From an uncultured Bacteroidales bacterium (lineage in GTDB: Bacteria > Bacteroidota > Bacteroidia > Bacteroidales > Paludibacteraceae), in contig CAIWCC010000010.1 in assembly GCA_903911085.1 (NCBI GenBank), positions 1 to 64,000 of the forward strand: a stretch of DNA of 64,000 nt, read 5' to 3'. Positions 61,205-64,000 of this stretch are shown here, in pieces (positions within the stretch are counted from its first letter, which is position 1; each line of letters starts with the position of its first letter). Position numbers and translations under genes: made by a program. The notes under the pieces were generated by a model. It did no database searches and was not told where the DNA came from. It was given only the letters and a program-made list of their open reading frames with translations.

Positions 61205-64000
61205 TTATTTAATAATTATTTTCGTAACATTCACTTCATTATTAGTAACTACACGAACGATATATGAGCCGGCAGTCAAGGGAATAACTTGTTTAACTGT
61301 TATCGCTTGATTTTTAATGATTTTTCCACTTATTGAATAAATCTGAATAGCACCCGCCACGTTTGAAACAATTGCATCTTTAGCTAACACAAATTGGTTA
61401 GATTCTAGATTGGAATTGATGTCAGTACCAAAATCAAAATTAGCCACCAAAGTACGAGCTGTTGATACGGTGAAACCATACGAAGCATTGGTTGAAACTT
61501 CAGTGCCATTTTCTTTCCAGTTTATAAAATGATAACCTGAATTTGGGGTAGCAACTACCGTGGCAGTTGAACCAGACAAATATGTATTCGAAGTTTGAGA
61601 AACCGTTCCGTTAGTACCTGCTGAAATTGAAACAGGAATTGTTATATTAGCACTAGAAGCTGTTGCATCGTTACTCAAATAAATATCATCGATAAAACAG
61701 TTAGACTCTACGCCCGTATTTGAAGGATTTGTAAAATTTGGTTTAATATAAAATCCAAAGAATGTTTTATCTGTTGTGTAAGCAGCATTCTTGAGATCGA
61801 AAACATAATCGACCCATGGTCCCGAAGCTGAAACTGTAGAAACAGTAGGTGTTTCGGCAGCTGCTAATTGTGCAAGAGTTATATCATTTCTTTTGATAAA
61901 AGTCAAAGCAAGTTTTCCATTGTCGGCATCTCTGTACATTTTAATGTGAAGATATTGATATGGCGCATTAGGTCCTACTTCAAAACGTTCATAGGAATTT
62001 GTGAACCCTGCATAGGAAACACTTCCAGCTGGAATATTCGCTTTCGCACAATTGGTTGAAGTGTTTATTCCATCAGTTACTGTATTGGTGTACGGAATTG
62101 TCAATACAGCTGAACTCTGATTTATCCATCCCATAGCATTGGCATTTTCAAAGTCGTCAATTACTTGTACAGTGCCGTTGGCTTGTTTACGGGTCAATGC
62201 AGTAACAGTTGATTTTGCCGAATTGATAGTGCCATTTATCACTGCCACAACTTTATAAGTATAAGAACTGTTGGCCGACAAACCGGTAGCCGAATAGGCC
62301 AAAGTAGCCGTTTGTGGTGATAAAGTGGCTGTTACTCCTGTGGCAAGAACAGCATCACTTCCATCCAAAACAGTATAAGTCAGCGTTCCTGTATATCCTA
62401 TTGGGTTCGTTACCAAAACATCTATGGTGGTGGCAGTACGTGCATAAGTAACTGTAGGCGTATGAGCAGTAATGCTCACGAAGCTGGCAGTTATTGTGCA
62501 ACTAGCTGAAGGAGTAAATGTCCATGTGCTTGTGGCAGATGGTGTTGGCGCTGAACCTGCAGTTACAGTCCATGCACTAAAAGCATATCCTGCATTGGGT
62601 GTAGCAGTCAGTGTTACAGGAGAACCAGAGGCTACAGTTGCTGCTCCAGTTACACTTCCGTTACCATCATTGGCTGTCTGCACATTGTATTGAACAACGA
62701 AGTTAGCAACTAAAGTACGTGCCCTTGTTACAGTAAATGTATAAGAAGGATTGGTCGAAACAACAACACCATTTTCTGTCCAGTTACCGAAAACATTGCT
62801 TCCAGTAGCTGCTGCGACCAAAGTAGTTGAAGCACCCGAAGCAAAAGCACCCGTACCAGAAGTAACAGAACCACCTATTGCCGATGCCGCAATGGCAAGA
62901 CTTTCATTATATTCATACGCGCCTGCATCCGTAATTCCCATACGAGGGTTTCCTATTTGGTCCGTGGTTAATGGACTTGCCATAGAATTTGTAGTTACAT
63001 AATCTTTGGCAATACTGGTTGAACCAATCAACAATACCGGAGTAGGGTCTAAAGATAAAGCGTTGTTATCGAGGGTCGGGAAAGCCAAGTTCCCAATTAC
63101 TGCATCTAATTTATTACTTAAATCGGTCACCCAAGTGCCGCCACTTATTATTCCAAAGATACTGTTGGTTACACCACCATTTGTTAGTTTAGCCTGTGAA
63201 GCAGCCGAAATTCCGACTTGTGACATATTAGTCGTCGAACCACTATTACCCATTACAATGGAGTTATTCATGACCAATGTTACCGAATAAGCTCCGTTCT
63301 CAAAGCAAACACCATCGGCTCCAGCTGCACCATTGGTTGTATTACCAACTACAGTACAATGATTCAATGTTATAGTATGAGTAGGTATTGCAGTTTGTCC
63401 GCTACCCGCCATTCTGAAATCTATACCACCGCCCAATTTTGCAGCAACTGTAGAACTGTTTTTATAGATAGTTGTGTTTTCAAGGGTCAATTTATGTGCT
63501 ACCGCAGTAGTACCATTAGTTCCACAAAGTACCATAATACCACCACCATTAGACACACAGCTATTGAAAGAAATTGTACTGTTTTTTATCGTTGCATTTA
63601 CTGGATTTACAGTACCTGGTATGATATAAATACCACCACCATTTCCGGCAGAGCCTGTCATAGTGTTGCCAGTTATATTACAACCGTTAATAGTAAGATT
63701 TACTTCACCAGAAATATAGACTCCACCTCCACCAATACTGTTATTATTGGCAATTTTCAAGTTGGTAAGGTTCAATGTTGGAGCTATAGTTCCTGTTTTG
63801 GTTATCCTTATTCCACCACCATTACTTGTGGTATAACCATTTTGTATGGTCATATCTTGTAGCGTTATGCTAATAGCTGAAGAATATACACCATCTAAAT
63901 TAAACACACTAGAATTTGATGCTGCGGTATTAAAAGGCGTAGCAAAAGCCTGTACAATCGTTTTACTCATCCCTGCACCTTTAATTGTTATTGACTTAGG
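61205..64000 (-). CDS. Secreted choice-of-anchor/beta-helix repeat protein, truncated by right window edge
   Basis: The frame stays open to the right edge (PKSITIKGAG precedes the first internal methionine at 63970), so I treat it as partial with at least 931 residues. The first ~350 residues are a right-handed beta-helix of the pectate-lyase/choice-of-anchor Q type (TTSNGGGIRI, NGGGIYI, NGGGIMV; closing PRMGITDAGAYEYN). Three bacterial repeat domains follow, each with a pattern like TATPNAGYAFSAW and LVANF, plus a fibronectin III-like domain (LSANSSYTYKVVAV) and a jelly-roll segment with IDDFENANAMGWIN. The T9SS-like tail (AIQIYSISGKIIKNQ, GSYIVRVVTNN) resembles those of the 26471 and 27893 proteins. 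No lyase catalytic residues can be assigned, so adhesin is as likely as enzyme. Confidence 0.8.
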   Translation of the reverse strand, partial: PKSITIKGAGMSKTIVQAFATPFNTAASNSSVFNLDGVYSSAISITLQDMTIQNGYTTSNGGGIRITKTGTIAPTLNLTNLKIANNNSIGGGGVYISGEVNLTINGCNITGNTMTGSAGNGGGIYIIPGTVNPVNATIKNSTISFNSCVSNGGGIMVLCGTNGTTAVAHKLTLENTTIYKNSSTVAAKLGGGIDFRMAGSGQTAIPTHTITLNHCTVVGNTTNGAAGADGVCFENGAYSVTLVMNNSIVMGNSGSTTNMSQVGISAASQAKLTNGGVTNSIFGIISGGTWVTDLSNKLDAVIGNLAFPTLDNNALSLDPTPVLLIGSTSIAKDYVTTNSMASPLTTDQIGNPRMGITDAGAYEYNESLAIAASAIGGSVTSGTGAFASGASTTLVAAATGSNVFGNWTENGVVVSTNPSYTFTVTRARTLVANFVVQYNVQTANDGNGSVTGAATVASGSPVTLTATPNAGYAFSAWTVTAGSAPTPSATSTWTFTPSASCTITASFVSITAHTPTVTYARTATTIDVLVTNPIGYTGTLTYTVLDGSDAVLATGVTATLSPQTATLAYSATGLSANSSYTYKVVAVINGTINSAKSTVTALTRKQANGTVQVIDDFENANAMGWINQSSAVLTIPYTNTVTDGINTSTNCAKANIPAGSVSYAGFTNSYERFEVGPNAPYQYLHIKMYRDADNGKLALTFIKRNDITLAQLAAAETPTVSTVSASGPWVDYVFDLKNAAYTTDKTFFGFYIKPNFTNPSNTGVESNCFIDDIYLSNDATASSANITIPVSISAGTNGTVSQTSNTYLSGSTATVVATPNSGYHFINWKENGTEVSTNASYGFTVSTARTLVANFDFGTDINSNLESNQFVLAKDAIVSNVAGAIQIYSISGKIIKNQAITVKQVIPLTAGSYIVRVVTNNEVNVTKIIIK

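Overview
The window looks like chromosomal DNA of a low-GC member of the Bacteroidota, probably of the order Bacteroidales. Evidence: a SusC/SusD pair, a hybrid two-component regulator, BACON and SusE-like lipoproteins, several C-terminal type IX secretion (T9SS) tails, promoters of the TAnnTTTG type, and dispersed palindromic spacers typical of the phylum. I cannot fix the genus; a Paludibacter-like organism would fit, but that is a guess.

Most of the window is one large polysaccharide utilization locus (PUL), with nearly every gene on the minus strand. In transcription order (right to left) the core is: a plus-strand hybrid sensor/regulator (48793-52776); divergent to it a GH106-type enzyme (45519-48494); SusC (42211-45363); SusD (40592-42181); a SusE/F-position lipoprotein (39573-40571); a GH95 fucosidase (37066-39342); and a carbohydrate acetylesterase (34876-36408). 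Next comes a PL8 lyase with an extra N-terminal domain (30505-34428), a GH88 unsaturated uronyl hydrolase (29282-30469), and two secreted paralogues carrying that same extra domain (27893-29242, 26471-27805). Then follow a heparinase II/III-like lyase, a DUF5703-type protein, a GH43-like protein, a GH36 enzyme, a GH29 fucosidase, a GH95-like enzyme, a second PL8 lyase, a BACON lipoprotein, a TonB/YwqK-like protein and a second heparinase-like lyase.

Together the genes suggest a pathway. T9SS-exported PL8 lyases cut a uronic-acid-rich polysaccharide outside the cell. SusCD imports oligosaccharides. Heparinase-like lyases and GH88 finish the unsaturated uronides, while fucosidases, a GH36 enzyme, a GH106 enzyme and esterases strip side chains and acetyl groups. 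No sulfatase or sulfatase-maturing enzyme is visible, so a non-sulfated, fucosylated, acetylated, glucuronate-containing glycan is more likely than a host glycosaminoglycan or fucoidan.

The ends of the window hold giant beta-strand-rich secreted proteins. Two of them (1-5115, truncated by the left edge, and 54144-59429) share an approximately 1.2-kb, nearly identical 3' module in direct orientation. These copies bracket the whole PUL. Between the PUL and the right-hand giant gene lies a broken IS4-type transposase. A second acetylesterase (59499-60917) and another truncated secreted repeat protein (61205-64000) end the window.

Scars of rearrangement are common: a relic 3' end of a second GH43-like gene between GH36 and GH29, a frameshifted GH39-like relic at 36481-36725, and two intergenic palindrome mosaics (15771-16022, 24186-24387). 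I see no rRNA, tRNA or CRISPR array.
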